A DNA stretch of 64,000 nucleotides from UBA12087 sp964370815 (GTDB lineage: Bacteria; Chloroflexota; Anaerolineae; Anaerolineales; Villigracilaceae). The notes beneath the pieces were generated by a model that saw only the letters and a list, made by a program, of their open reading frames with translations, was not told the origin of the DNA and did not search any database. Of this stretch, positions 8,018-16,972 are shown one piece after another. Made by a program: the position numbers and the translations under genes. Location: NCBI GenBank assembly GCA_964370815.1, contig CAYJKQ010000001.1:310001-374000 (forward strand), written 5' to 3'. Each line of letters begins with the position of its first letter. The first letter of the stretch is position 1.

Positions 8018-9544
8018 TTACAAACCACCTCGTTGATTAATAGATTCTACCAACTGGTTCTCGAGAATTGATGCCCTTTTTTCAATTTGATCAATTTGTG
8101 TTTGCATGCTTTCACGTATAACTGTATCTGTCATATTGGAGAGATTAATCCTCACATTGTAATTTGCAGCTTTTATGGATGCTAACGCTAATGCTCCAGC
8201 AGATCCTGCATCACTAATAGCATTAATATTCCCTAAAACGACAACTCTTTCTGAAAGTGCAAGTATTGTAAGACTTGATTGAGCCACTTGCATGGGTATT
8301 TGTGCAGCAGCTTGTGTTGCACATTCAATTGCATTCATCCTGGTAATTTCCAATTCAGGTGTACCTTTCGGAAGCTTAAAGGCAAGCATCACATCCTCAA
8401 AAGCCAAGGCATCCTTCTGGACAAAATCAGTCAATTGGGAGCGAATTTTTTCTGACTGGAGAAGGATTTCATCCATTTGTGCTTCAACTGGTAAATAATT
8501 CTTCTTGCCTTTTGTAAGGCGAGCTACCATTGAGACCAGAGCGGCTGCCATAGCTCCTGTGTAAGCAGCAGCAGAACCTCCGCCCGGCGAGGGTTTGTTT
8601 GATGCTAAATCATCCAATAAATTCGACTCAACAGGTTTCTTCGCTGAACTGGAATTAATTAGATTGCGCTCGAAGATCTGGTCTGACTTAAAATCATTCA
8701 GTTGAAGATATGTAGTTGCAGTTTCCATTAGTGCATCTTGAGGAACCAACCCTACCAATTCACTATGATGAATTTTGGTATTTAAATCAGCTGCATGTTT
8801 ACGAATCGCCTCAAATACTTGTAATATGGAAGTAATTCGAAAGTTAGTCAGATTCATCGAGATTTGTGCGAGTCCATTCACCATCATCCCTAATGCCTTA
8901 ACAAAAACCAGACCTCCCGAGGATTCCCGAATTGCCCGTGCTATTGTTTTGGCTTTACCGAGATCATCCGAATCAAGGTAAACATTGAATGCAATCAACG
9001 GATTGCGTGCACCAATTACAGTTGCTCCGTAAGGTCTTAACACTGAAGGTCCATAATCAGGAATTCGTGCGATGTTAGTTTGAATTTCCTCTTTTAGCAA
9101 TTCATATTCTCCCCTTCGTATGTCTTCCAGTTTTCTTCGTTCGGGAATTGATGCCGCTTCTTCATAAAGGTAAACAGGGATTTGTAAAACCATTCCTACC
9201 CTTTCTGCAAGATGACGGGCAACTTTAATGCAATCCAACATTGATACTCCTGAAATAGGAACGAATGGAACCACATCTGTTGCTCCAATACGGGGATGTG
9301 AACCTGTATGGAGATCCAAGTTTATCAACTCGGAGGCTTTTCTGATTGACTGAAAAGCAGCTTCTTCAACTGCATCAGGAGTCCCAATAAATGTTACAAC
9401 GGTCCGGTTATGGTCATTATCGGAATGAGAATCTAATATTTGCACATTAGGAATGGACTCAATTGTGAGCAAAATATCCTTGATCACTTCTGGCCTTCGA
9501 GCTTCAGAAAAATTAGGTATGCATTCGATTAATTGAACCGACAT
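8018..9544 (-). CDS. Bifunctional glutamate formimidoyltransferase / formimidoyl-THF cyclodeaminase
   Basis: 508-residue fusion with the FTCD architecture known from animals and some bacteria. Residues about 1-295 are the formiminotransferase (ECIPNFSE at the start, LDSHSDNDHNRTVVTF, HPRIGATDVVPF); about 310-505 form the helical cyclodeaminase (SNKPSPGGGSAAAYTGAMAAALVSM, SDAGSAGALA). Together they transfer the formimino group of formiminoglutamate to tetrahydrofolate and deaminate it to methenyl-THF, at the end of histidine breakdown or in anaerobic purine degradation. The rest of those pathways is not in the window. The purine link is of interest because a xanthine-dehydrogenase-like enzyme is encoded at 56-59 kb. 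Confidence 0.93.
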   Translation of the reverse strand: MSVQLIECIPNFSEARRPEVIKDILLTIESIPNVQILDSHSDNDHNRTVVTFIGTPDAVEEAAFQSIRKASELINLDLHTGSHPRIGATDVVPFVPISGVSMLDCIKVARHLAERVGMVLQIPVYLYEEAASIPERRKLEDIRRGEYELLKEEIQTNIARIPDYGPSVLRPYGATVIGARNPLIAFNVYLDSDDLGKAKTIARAIRESSGGLVFVKALGMMVNGLAQISMNLTNFRITSILQVFEAIRKHAADLNTKIHHSELVGLVPQDALMETATTYLQLNDFKSDQIFERNLINSSSAKKPVESNLLDDLASNKPSPGGGSAAAYTGAMAAALVSMVARLTKGKKNYLPVEAQMDEILLQSEKIRSQLTDFVQKDALAFEDVMLAFKLPKGTPELEITRMNAIECATQAAAQIPMQVAQSSLTILALSERVVVLGNINAISDAGSAGALALASIKAANYNVRINLSNMTDTVIRESMQTQIDQIEKRASILENQLVESINQRGGL

Positions 9545-9682
9545 TGAATTTCCTTTAACCTATTAATATCTTAAAAGTTTTCATTAAAAGTGGATTTAAT
9601 CTTTTTTTCATTGAAATCCAATATATGATGAGATTCCATTAAGAAACAAAAAAAGAACGTCAATAAAATTGATACAAACGCC

Positions 9683-10456
9683 TTATTTTGATCTATCCAC
9701 ATATTCAGAGTGGGAATATACCTTAAATCGATCCTTTTTGGCATAACCAATAATACAAATACCCATTTGATTGGCAAATTCTATCGATAAAGAACTCGGT
9801 GATGTTCGTGAAATAATAATGGATGCACCAATACGCGCAGCTTTTTGAAGCATTTCAGAACTTATACGACCAGTGGAAATTATTATACCTGGTTCTGGAA
9901 ATCCATTTTTCATCAAGCAGAAACCGGAGATTTTGTCAAGTGTGTTGTGCCTGCCTATATCTTCCATAACTATTAAAATTTTTTCGCCATCACTTAATGC
10001 AGAAGAATGAACCCCACCAGACAACCTGTATAAATTCTGGTTTTTAAGAAGGAGGTCAAGAAGTAGTGATATTCTTTGTGGGGAAATACTTGTAGGTAAT
10101 AGTTTTGTTTGTATAGATTTGTTAAGAATCACTGAAGTAGCTCCACCTGTGCAACCCGATGTGCGTTGCCATTTTTCAGGTGGATCGATTGCTTGATTTA
10201 GCCAAATATCAATGTTGCTTCCGTTATTACAGACTTCAACCAATTTAATTTCTTGGAATGAATTTATTAAACCTTCATTATATAGAAAACCAACTCCAAG
10301 CTCATTCAGATTCGTTGGAGTACACATCAATGTTAGCCAAAATCTTCCATTAATTGAAATATCAACTGGTGTCTCAACAATTACATTGGTTGAACTTTCC
10401 TCGATTGTATCCGAGAGATAGGATACAACATTAAAATTTTTATATAGTAAGTGCAT
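9683..10456 (-). CDS. fdhD: Formate dehydrogenase accessory sulfurtransferase FdhD
   Basis: FdhD moves sulfur from a cysteine desulfurase to the Mo/W-bis-MGD cofactor of formate dehydrogenase. Motifs: a GFLYNEGLI stretch near residue 75, SGCTGG near residue 125, VMEDIGRHNTLDKI around 170, and ISTGRISSEML. The loop that carries CxxC in E. coli here has a single cysteine (SGCTGG), as in many non-proteobacterial members. No formate dehydrogenase lies in the window, but Mo/W enzymes do (50-51.7 kb and 56-60 kb). Confidence 0.93.
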   Translation of the reverse strand: MHLLYKNFNVVSYLSDTIEESSTNVIVETPVDISINGRFWLTLMCTPTNLNELGVGFLYNEGLINSFQEIKLVEVCNNGSNIDIWLNQAIDPPEKWQRTSGCTGGATSVILNKSIQTKLLPTSISPQRISLLLDLLLKNQNLYRLSGGVHSSALSDGEKILIVMEDIGRHNTLDKISGFCLMKNGFPEPGIIISTGRISSEMLQKAARIGASIIISRTSPSSLSIEFANQMGICIIGYAKKDRFKVYSHSEYVDRSK

Positions 10457-10562
10457 TAGTTTTCCTGGTAAATAATTATTGAAGATAATATTTATGTTCA
10501 GATATTATCATATATGGATTGAGGGTAGGCAGATAACCCAAAAGTGCATTAGAATTAAAAAA

Positions 10563-12095
10563 ATGCATAAACCAATTCTACTCATTGTCTTCAGCGGACT
10601 TCTCTTATTATTAGTTGGATGTGTTCGTTCTGCACCAGAGTTACCAGAATGGAAACCAGGCTCTCCAGCAATTAATCCTACACAGAATATATTCTTTTCT
10701 TCAACTCCAACTCCTTCATTTCATTTACCTCCAACCAGGATGCCTGGTTCGCCAATCTTAACTTCTACGCCAGATAATCCGCGTTATTTCGCAACCCAAT
10801 CTTTAAATCCCAGCCAGTATACGGTACTATCAGGTGATACTCTTGGAATAATTGCGAATCAATTTTCAATAACAATAGACTCACTTATGAAGGCAAATGA
10901 ATTGATTGATCCAAACATTTTATATATTGGTCAAATTCTTGAAATACCACAACCCTCTCTTCAGGATACCGGCACAGCATTTAAAATAATTCCCGACTCC
11001 GAATTGGTTTTTGGTCCTATGAGTATGACATTTGACATTGGAAGAATTATTCAAAATTACGGAGGTTTTTTATCAAATTATCGAGAGGACGTTGATGAAA
11101 GAAATATGGATGGGGCACAGATAATAAATTTGGTTTCTCAAAATTATTCAGTAAATCCACGTCTTCTATTGGCACTATTGGAATACCGTTCGGGATGGTT
11201 AACAAAAACCCAGCCAGAATCAAATACACTTGATTTCCCATTGGGGTTTAATGACAACTGGCATATTGGTTTATACCGGCAATTAACTTGGGCAGCGAAC
11301 ATATTAAATCGTGGCTATTACCTCTGGAAAGTAAATGCTCTGCCCGGTGTTTTACTTGCAGATGGGTTATTTGTACCATTGGATCCAACGATCAATCCTG
11401 GTACAGCAGCAATACAATTTCTATTTTCGAATCTGGATGATTACGCAAACTGGCAAATTGATGTATCTCCGGATGGTTTTATTATATTATTTACAAATTT
11501 ATTCGGCTATCCTTTTGATTACGCAATTGAGCCTCTTGTTCCAATTGATCTTATTCAGCCAGTGATGACTTTGCCTTTCGAAGAAAACCTTATCTGGTTC
11601 TTCACGGGTGGACCACACGGAGGATGGGACTCGGGTTCTGCATGGGCAGCAATTGATTTTGCACCTCCTGGAGAAACCCTAGGATGTGTTATGAGCAATG
11701 CTTGGGTTACTGCGGTGGCTGATGGGTTGATTGTTCGATCAGAAAATGGGGCAGTGATACAGGACCTGGATGGTGATGGTTTTGAGCAAACTGGTTGGGT
11801 TGTATTGTATATGCATATAGATAGGATTGATAGAGTTTCCAAAGGAGTGTTCCTAAAGACAAGAGATAGAATAGGTCATCCATCGTGTGAAGGTGGTGTA
11901 TCCAACGGAACACACGTCCACATTGCTAGGAAATTTAATGGTGAGTGGATTTCCGCTGATGGATCAATTCCATTTAACTTGGATGGATGGATATCTTCTG
12001 GAACTGGAGTTGAATATGATGGCTTTCTATATAAAAATGATCAAAATGTTGAGGCTTTTGATGGTATCAACCCGGTAAACCAAATTCAAAGATAA
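10563..12095 (+). CDS. LysM-M23 peptidase lipoprotein (paralogue 1 of 3)
   Basis: Predicted outer-face lipoprotein that cuts or binds peptidoglycan. The start is ATG 10563: it gives a signal peptide with a lipobox ending LLVGC (Cys20); the frame extends upstream but adds no signal. Order: lipobox, Pro/Ser/Thr-rich linker, one LysM (about residues 86-130, YTVLSGDTLGIIANQF), a helical middle region containing NPRLLLALLEYRSGW (about 205), and a C-terminal M23/lysostaphin-type domain. M23 zinc residues are visible in GGPHGGWD...AIDFAPP and GTHVHIARK (HxH). 510 residues. Two paralogues follow directly. Confidence 0.88.
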   Translation: MHKPILLIVFSGLLLLLVGCVRSAPELPEWKPGSPAINPTQNIFFSSTPTPSFHLPPTRMPGSPILTSTPDNPRYFATQSLNPSQYTVLSGDTLGIIANQFSITIDSLMKANELIDPNILYIGQILEIPQPSLQDTGTAFKIIPDSELVFGPMSMTFDIGRIIQNYGGFLSNYREDVDERNMDGAQIINLVSQNYSVNPRLLLALLEYRSGWLTKTQPESNTLDFPLGFNDNWHIGLYRQLTWAANILNRGYYLWKVNALPGVLLADGLFVPLDPTINPGTAAIQFLFSNLDDYANWQIDVSPDGFIILFTNLFGYPFDYAIEPLVPIDLIQPVMTLPFEENLIWFFTGGPHGGWDSGSAWAAIDFAPPGETLGCVMSNAWVTAVADGLIVRSENGAVIQDLDGDGFEQTGWVVLYMHIDRIDRVSKGVFLKTRDRIGHPSCEGGVSNGTHVHIARKFNGEWISADGSIPFNLDGWISSGTGVEYDGFLYKNDQNVEAFDGINPVNQIQR

Positions 12096-12226
12096 AATCA
12101 ATTTAGGTTAAGTAATTCTAGCTAACCAAATATTATTCTATAAGAATTAAAAAATAATACAATTAACTTGCTTGTGGTCGGTGCAACCTCGTAACTACAA
12201 ATAATTCTGGATGATATAATCTTAAT

Positions 12227-13831
12227 ATGAAGTTAATTTTAAATTCGTTTCATTATGTATTCTTACGATCTGCTTTAATAATCATTTTTCTTACCGTTTC
12301 ATCCTGTACTCCACTATGGGGATCAGTATCCCTTTTAGCTACTGAGCAAGATCCTGGAGTTTCTGTTCCAGAAAAAACACCAATAGATACCTTAATTCCG
12401 TCCATTACTTCTACAAATTCTATTGCACCTTCTTCAACTCCTTCAATCGATCCGACTGTTACTTCAACACCGATAATTACGAAAGTAGCCAACACAGCAA
12501 CCAATACTACTGGCACAAGTTTACCCCCAAAAATCTATTACTCTCAACCCGGCGACAGCCTGTCAGTAGTTGCTCTTCGTTTTGGGGTTGACATTTCAGA
12601 CATCCATTCAGATGTAGAAATACCGAAAACAGGTTTAATTGATCCAAACACATTACTGTCAATTCCGTTTGTATTGAATATTGAAATGACACCATCTATT
12701 CAGATCATGCCCGATAGTGAAATAATTTTTTCTCCTTCAGCAATAAATTTTAATGTTTATAGTTATGTCGCAGCTTCAGAAGGCTATTTATTTAATTATT
12801 CTGAATGGGTAACGAATACAACTTCTGGAATAGAAGTTGTCAATCGACAGGCATTAGATAATTCAATAAACCCACGAATCTTGTTAGCATTGTTAGAATA
12901 TCAAAGCGGGTGGGTTACTGGTCAACCAAGTAATTTAGCTGACCTAGACTTCCCCCTTGGTTATATCGATTTGTTTCATAAAGGACTATTCAATCAGTAC
13001 CTTCTTGCTGCAAGGGACTTGAGCATTGGATATTACGGTTGGAGGAGTGGACAATTAACTGAGTTAGAATTCCCTGGAGGAGAAAGAATAAGAATTGATC
13101 CTGAACTGAATGCAGGAACAGTATCGATTATGTATTATTTTTCATTAAAAAATAGTTATTCAGATTGGCTAGCAATTATCGACCCAAATGTAGGATTTAT
13201 AAAACTATATGAAAATATGTTCGGAGACCCTTGGGCGCGTGCTCAAAAGGTGGAACCTTTGTTTCCTCCAGGTCTTACCCAGGACCCTCTTAATTTGCCT
13301 TTTTCTCCGGGTGAAACTTGGAATTTTACTGGTGGACCTCATGCTGCCTGGGAAAAACAAGGAGCTTTAGCAGCTTTAGACTTTGCTCCAGCTGCTGACC
13401 AAAAAGGGTGTTATGTATCTGAATCTTGGGTGTTAGCTGCGGCTTCTGGTCAGGTGGTTCGTTCCAGTTTCGGTGTAGTGATTCTCGATCTGGATAATGA
13501 TGGTTATGAACAAACCGGATGGAATTTACTTTATCTTCACATTGCAGCAGCAGACCGGGTTCCAAATGGCACTTTATTGAACATCGATGATCGTATAGGA
13601 CATCCCTCCTGTGAAGGAGGCCGATCAACTGGGACACATTTTCACATTGCAAGGAAATTCAATGGTGAGTGGATACTGGCTGATGGAGCAATACCTTTTG
13701 AACTAAGTGGATGGGTTGCTCATGCAGGGGAAAATCCTTATGATGGAAGCTTAACCAAAGATGGTCGTACAATCATCGCTCTTCCCAATGGTTCAGCCAT
13801 TACATCAATAATTCGCGAAGAAAGCGAATAG
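12227..13831 (+). CDS. LysM-M23 peptidase lipoprotein (paralogue 2 of 3)
   Basis: 534 residues with the same plan as its neighbours. The signal peptide ends in TVSSC (Cys27). A long Ser/Thr/Pro linker reaches about residue 100, followed by a LysM-like segment (YYSQPGDSLSVVALRF), the middle helical region with NPRILLALLEYQSGW, and the M23 domain with GGPHAAWE, LAALDFAP, GHPSCEGG and GTHFHIARK. All four expected zinc/catalytic positions (His, Asp, HxH) are kept. It starts 131 nt after paralogue 1 and ends 21 nt before paralogue 3, so 2 and 3 at least are probably co-transcribed. Confidence 0.88.
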   Translation: MKLILNSFHYVFLRSALIIIFLTVSSCTPLWGSVSLLATEQDPGVSVPEKTPIDTLIPSITSTNSIAPSSTPSIDPTVTSTPIITKVANTATNTTGTSLPPKIYYSQPGDSLSVVALRFGVDISDIHSDVEIPKTGLIDPNTLLSIPFVLNIEMTPSIQIMPDSEIIFSPSAINFNVYSYVAASEGYLFNYSEWVTNTTSGIEVVNRQALDNSINPRILLALLEYQSGWVTGQPSNLADLDFPLGYIDLFHKGLFNQYLLAARDLSIGYYGWRSGQLTELEFPGGERIRIDPELNAGTVSIMYYFSLKNSYSDWLAIIDPNVGFIKLYENMFGDPWARAQKVEPLFPPGLTQDPLNLPFSPGETWNFTGGPHAAWEKQGALAALDFAPAADQKGCYVSESWVLAAASGQVVRSSFGVVILDLDNDGYEQTGWNLLYLHIAAADRVPNGTLLNIDDRIGHPSCEGGRSTGTHFHIARKFNGEWILADGAIPFELSGWVAHAGENPYDGSLTKDGRTIIALPNGSAITSIIREESE

Positions 13832-13852
13832 CTGTATTTAACATTACAACAT

Positions 13853-15298
13853 ATGAATACAAGATTTATTTTTTTACTTGTGGGCATCATTTTTCTGACT
13901 TCTTGTGCTCCAGTGAAGTTTGAGAGCATACCTTTTGGGGAGGGAACGATCGAGTTGAATCCAGTTACTCCTACAGTATTGGCAACTCGCACTTCTTATT
14001 ACCCGGGCGAACTTGTGGATTATATAGCTCAATCAGGGGATACTCTTGCGTCCATTGCAATTCACTTCAATTCTAATGTGAATGAAATTAGAGCTGCTAA
14101 TCCAATTATCCCAGATGATGCAACAACAATGCCTCCGGGTATGCCTATGAAAATTCCGATCTATTATTTACCTTTATGGGGAACCACGTATCAGATTATC
14201 CCGGATAGTTTTTATATTAATGGACCTGCGTCTATCTTATTTAATACGAGCGATTTTGTTGCACTCCAACCTGGGTGGTTAAAAGATTATCGAGGTTTTG
14301 CAAGTGGTCAGATCCGTTCTGGAGCAGAAATAATAAATTTTGTAGCTCTCAATTTTAGTATCAGCCCTCGGATCCTATTGGCGTTACTCGAGTATCAGGT
14401 TGGCGCTTTAACTGACCCATACCAGCCATCAACAAAATTCATACTTGGTTACGAAGATATAGAATATGAAGGCTTATACCTGCAATTGATCTGGGCTGCA
14501 AATATACTTAATAATGGATACTATGGCTGGAGAAGTGGGCACTTAAAGGCATTAGAACATCCAGATGGTACAATTGAACGACCCGATCCGTGGCAAAATG
14601 CAGCAACGGTTGCCATTCAGGCATATTTTCTAAATACACCCTTAGAAATTTATACAAAGGCGATCGGACCGGATGGATTTGCTAAAACCCTTGAAAGCCT
14701 TTTTGGCGATCTTTGGGATTTAGACAATCCCCATATACCAGTAAGCTTGCAACAACCACTATTTCTTCTCCCTTTTCAGGCTGGTGAGTCTTGGACATAT
14801 ACAGGAGGTCCACATTCTGGTTGGGGAACGCTCGAACCATATGCAGCAATTGATTTTGCACCCCCTGCAAATGTTGGGGGGTGTACCCCTACTCAACTTT
14901 GGGCAACTGCAGTAGCAAACGGATTTGTGGTTCGTTCCGAGACAGGGATTGTTGTAATTGACCTTGATGGGGATAATGAGGAAAGAACTGGATGGAATAT
15001 CTTATACCTGCATGTTGCGACAGAGGGACGCCAAGTCGTTGGTGCACAAGTAAAGGCGGGAGATCCTATTGGTCATCCTTCCTGTGAGGGAGGAAGATCG
15101 ACTGGGACGCATATTCACATCGCTCGCAAGTATAACGGTGAGTGGATACCCGCAGATGGAACCCTGCCATTTAATTTGGAAGGGTGGATTGCTCATGAAG
15201 GAACAAGACCTTATTTGGGAACGTTAACACGCGGCAGCGATACTGTTATTGCTTGTGACTGCTCAAATATTGCCAGTCAAATTACTGCTGGTAAATAA
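13853..15298 (+). CDS. LysM-M23 peptidase lipoprotein (paralogue 3 of 3)
   Basis: 481 residues. The signal peptide ends in FLTSC (Cys18), followed by a short linker, LysM (YIAQSGDTLASIAIHF), a middle region with SPRILLALLEYQVGA, and the M23 domain with GGPHSGWG, YAAIDFAPP, GHPSCEGG and GTHIHIARK. The middle motif is weaker than in the other two (SGW has become VGA). It is the last gene of the array; the convergent TlpA-like gene ends 46 nt further on. Confidence 0.88.
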   Translation: MNTRFIFLLVGIIFLTSCAPVKFESIPFGEGTIELNPVTPTVLATRTSYYPGELVDYIAQSGDTLASIAIHFNSNVNEIRAANPIIPDDATTMPPGMPMKIPIYYLPLWGTTYQIIPDSFYINGPASILFNTSDFVALQPGWLKDYRGFASGQIRSGAEIINFVALNFSISPRILLALLEYQVGALTDPYQPSTKFILGYEDIEYEGLYLQLIWAANILNNGYYGWRSGHLKALEHPDGTIERPDPWQNAATVAIQAYFLNTPLEIYTKAIGPDGFAKTLESLFGDLWDLDNPHIPVSLQQPLFLLPFQAGESWTYTGGPHSGWGTLEPYAAIDFAPPANVGGCTPTQLWATAVANGFVVRSETGIVVIDLDGDNEERTGWNILYLHVATEGRQVVGAQVKAGDPIGHPSCEGGRSTGTHIHIARKYNGEWIPADGTLPFNLEGWIAHEGTRPYLGTLTRGSDTVIACDCSNIASQITAGK

Positions 15299-15344
15299 AA
15301 AAATCAAGAATTGAGAAATATTTTTGGTGTTAAGTTGTATATCA

Positions 15345-15932
15345 TTATTCTATTAATAATGGTGTGACATATTTATCAAGCATTTCAATACTAATTTCTC
15401 CGGTCCAGGAAAGACGAACCATTCCAGTTCTGTCTATTACATATGAACTTGGAAGGTTCCAATTACTGAAAGCCTCAAGGGCGATCCCATTTGAATCAAT
15501 CCAAACCGGGAAGCTGATAGATATTTCTTCAACGAAATCGGAAACTTCCTCTACTGAACCACCAGATTCAATTGCGATTACTAAAAAACCTTCTTTTGCG
15601 TGTGCTTGATAATATGTCTCAAGAGTTGGCATTTCAGCTTTACATGGCGGACACCAAGTAGCCCAATTATTTACAAGCACAATCGCACCCTGATAATCTT
15701 TTAGCGCAACATTTTGTGAAAATAAGTCGGTCAGGTTTATCTCGGGAGCTGGATAATTGACTGGTAAAGGAATGGTTGAGTACCTGGGTAGTAAATTGTT
15801 TTCTTCTGGTGAATGGTATTGTAAAAGAATTGTTGCGATCCCAATCAGAAATAATCCCATGCCAATAAATAACATCCAGATGATTTTATATTTATTGTGA
15901 AACCTACTTTGGAGAAAGTTGATTTTTGTCAT
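15345..15932 (-). CDS. Membrane-anchored TlpA/ResA-like thioredoxin
   Basis: 195 residues: one N-terminal membrane helix (about 18-38), then a periplasm-side thioredoxin fold of the AhpC/TSA-redoxin type. The redox site is WCPPC (NNWATWCPPCKAEMP), with the cis-proline region near PSSYVID. Such proteins reduce disulfides in exported proteins or in cytochrome c maturation. It is the third gene of an operon with an ECF sigma factor and its zinc anti-sigma, 7 nt after the latter, so it may be a target or a redox input of that regulon. Confidence 0.88.
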   Translation of the reverse strand: MTKINFLQSRFHNKYKIIWMLFIGMGLFLIGIATILLQYHSPEENNLLPRYSTIPLPVNYPAPEINLTDLFSQNVALKDYQGAIVLVNNWATWCPPCKAEMPTLETYYQAHAKEGFLVIAIESGGSVEEVSDFVEEISISFPVWIDSNGIALEAFSNWNLPSSYVIDRTGMVRLSWTGEISIEMLDKYVTPLLIE

Positions 15933-15939
15933 TTAAACT

Positions 15940-16197
15940 TTAATTGGGTTTTATAAATTCTTCAAGATTTAAACATCTAAATAGACGTTCTCGAATTTCA
16001 TCCGGGATTTGCTCTAAACTATTCGAATATTCTTGATACAAATAGATGGTTTTTCTTAATGTGTCCACTACGACTGAACAATCAGGGCACTCTGAAAGGT
16101 GGGATTCAATTTGGGAACATAAATCCTGGTTCAGTTCACCATCCACAAAATCTGAGAGAAAAGACAACAAATATTGACAATTTTCATGTTCTATCAT
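15940..16197 (-). CDS. Zinc-binding anti-sigma factor (ZAS/zf-HC2)
   Basis: 85 residues with the ZAS motif HLSECPDC (His33-x3-Cys37-x2-Cys40) and an upstream Cys7. There is no membrane segment, so it is a soluble anti-sigma like RsrA, which responds to thiol oxidation by releasing zinc. Its ATG overlaps the stop of the sigma gene by 4 nt (translational coupling). The partner thioredoxin gene downstream fits a thiol-stress role; that role is inferred. Confidence 0.85.
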   Translation of the reverse strand: MIEHENCQYLLSFLSDFVDGELNQDLCSQIESHLSECPDCSVVVDTLRKTIYLYQEYSNSLEQIPDEIRERLFRCLNLEEFIKPN

Positions 16198-16802
16198 TCT
16201 TCTTTACTCCTTGCCAGAAAACGATCACCATAATAAGTCGAAAGCTGTTCTCGTAAATTCAGGCGAGCTCTTAATAGACGGGTTTTTACTGTTGTTTCTG
16301 TGAGGTTTAATACCTTGCTTGTTTCCTGAATTGAAAGACCTTCAATATCTCGCAAGATAAACACTATTCTAAGAGCTTCCGATAATCGTAGGATGGCATT
16401 GTCTAATTCATTTCTTGATTCAGTAGAAACCATTTCGCTCTCAGGAAGACAACACCAATCGATGAATTGAATTGGAGAATTAATATCATCGTCATCTTCG
16501 TTTAGCTCTTCGCCAATATTTACTTCTGGACGTTGTTTGCGAATGGTCATAAGCGCTTCGTTTGTGGCAATACGATATAACCAGGTGGATATTTTAGAAC
16601 GACCTTCAAAATGACTGATATTTTGAAATGCCTTTAAAAAAGTATTTTGCAATACATCTTCTGCATCTTGAGGATTATTTAGCATTTTGAGCGCAAGTCG
16701 GAATATCTGATTTGAGTGAGTATCTATCAGTTTTGCAAACTCCGATCGATTACCTGATTTTATTTCTTGAACAGAATAATCATTAATTGTTTCTTTATTC
16801 AT
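16194..16802 (-). CDS. ECF-family RNA polymerase sigma factor
   Basis: 202 residues from ATG 16802 (an upstream TTG at 16823 is possible but has no better ribosome-binding site). Region 2 is clear: LALKMLNNPQDAEDVLQNTFLKAF then GRSKISTWLYRIATNEAL. Region 4 holds LSEALRIVFILRDIEGLSIQETSKVLNLTETTVKTRL with its helix-turn-helix. The linker is long and acidic (EELNEDDDD). It heads a sigma, anti-sigma, thioredoxin operon and probably regulates itself. Confidence 0.93.
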   Translation of the reverse strand: MNKETINDYSVQEIKSGNRSEFAKLIDTHSNQIFRLALKMLNNPQDAEDVLQNTFLKAFQNISHFEGRSKISTWLYRIATNEALMTIRKQRPEVNIGEELNEDDDDINSPIQFIDWCCLPESEMVSTESRNELDNAILRLSEALRIVFILRDIEGLSIQETSKVLNLTETTVKTRLLRARLNLREQLSTYYGDRFLARSKEE

Positions 16803-16972
16803 TAGATGTGTCCTGTCATTCAAAGTTGCATCAGATCAATGCATATAATAAGAGAACCTTATATCACAATTTCGATCATAGATGCATTCAGATTATATTA
16901 AAGGGATAAATGTCGATTGAATTAGGAAAAATGCCACTAGAAATGATGAGAAATTGTGAATAATATTCAATT

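Noticed and set aside
9571..9777. 68-codon reverse frame upstream of FTCD
   Set aside because: It mostly overlaps the fdhD 3' end in another frame and has no ribosome-binding site or family pattern.
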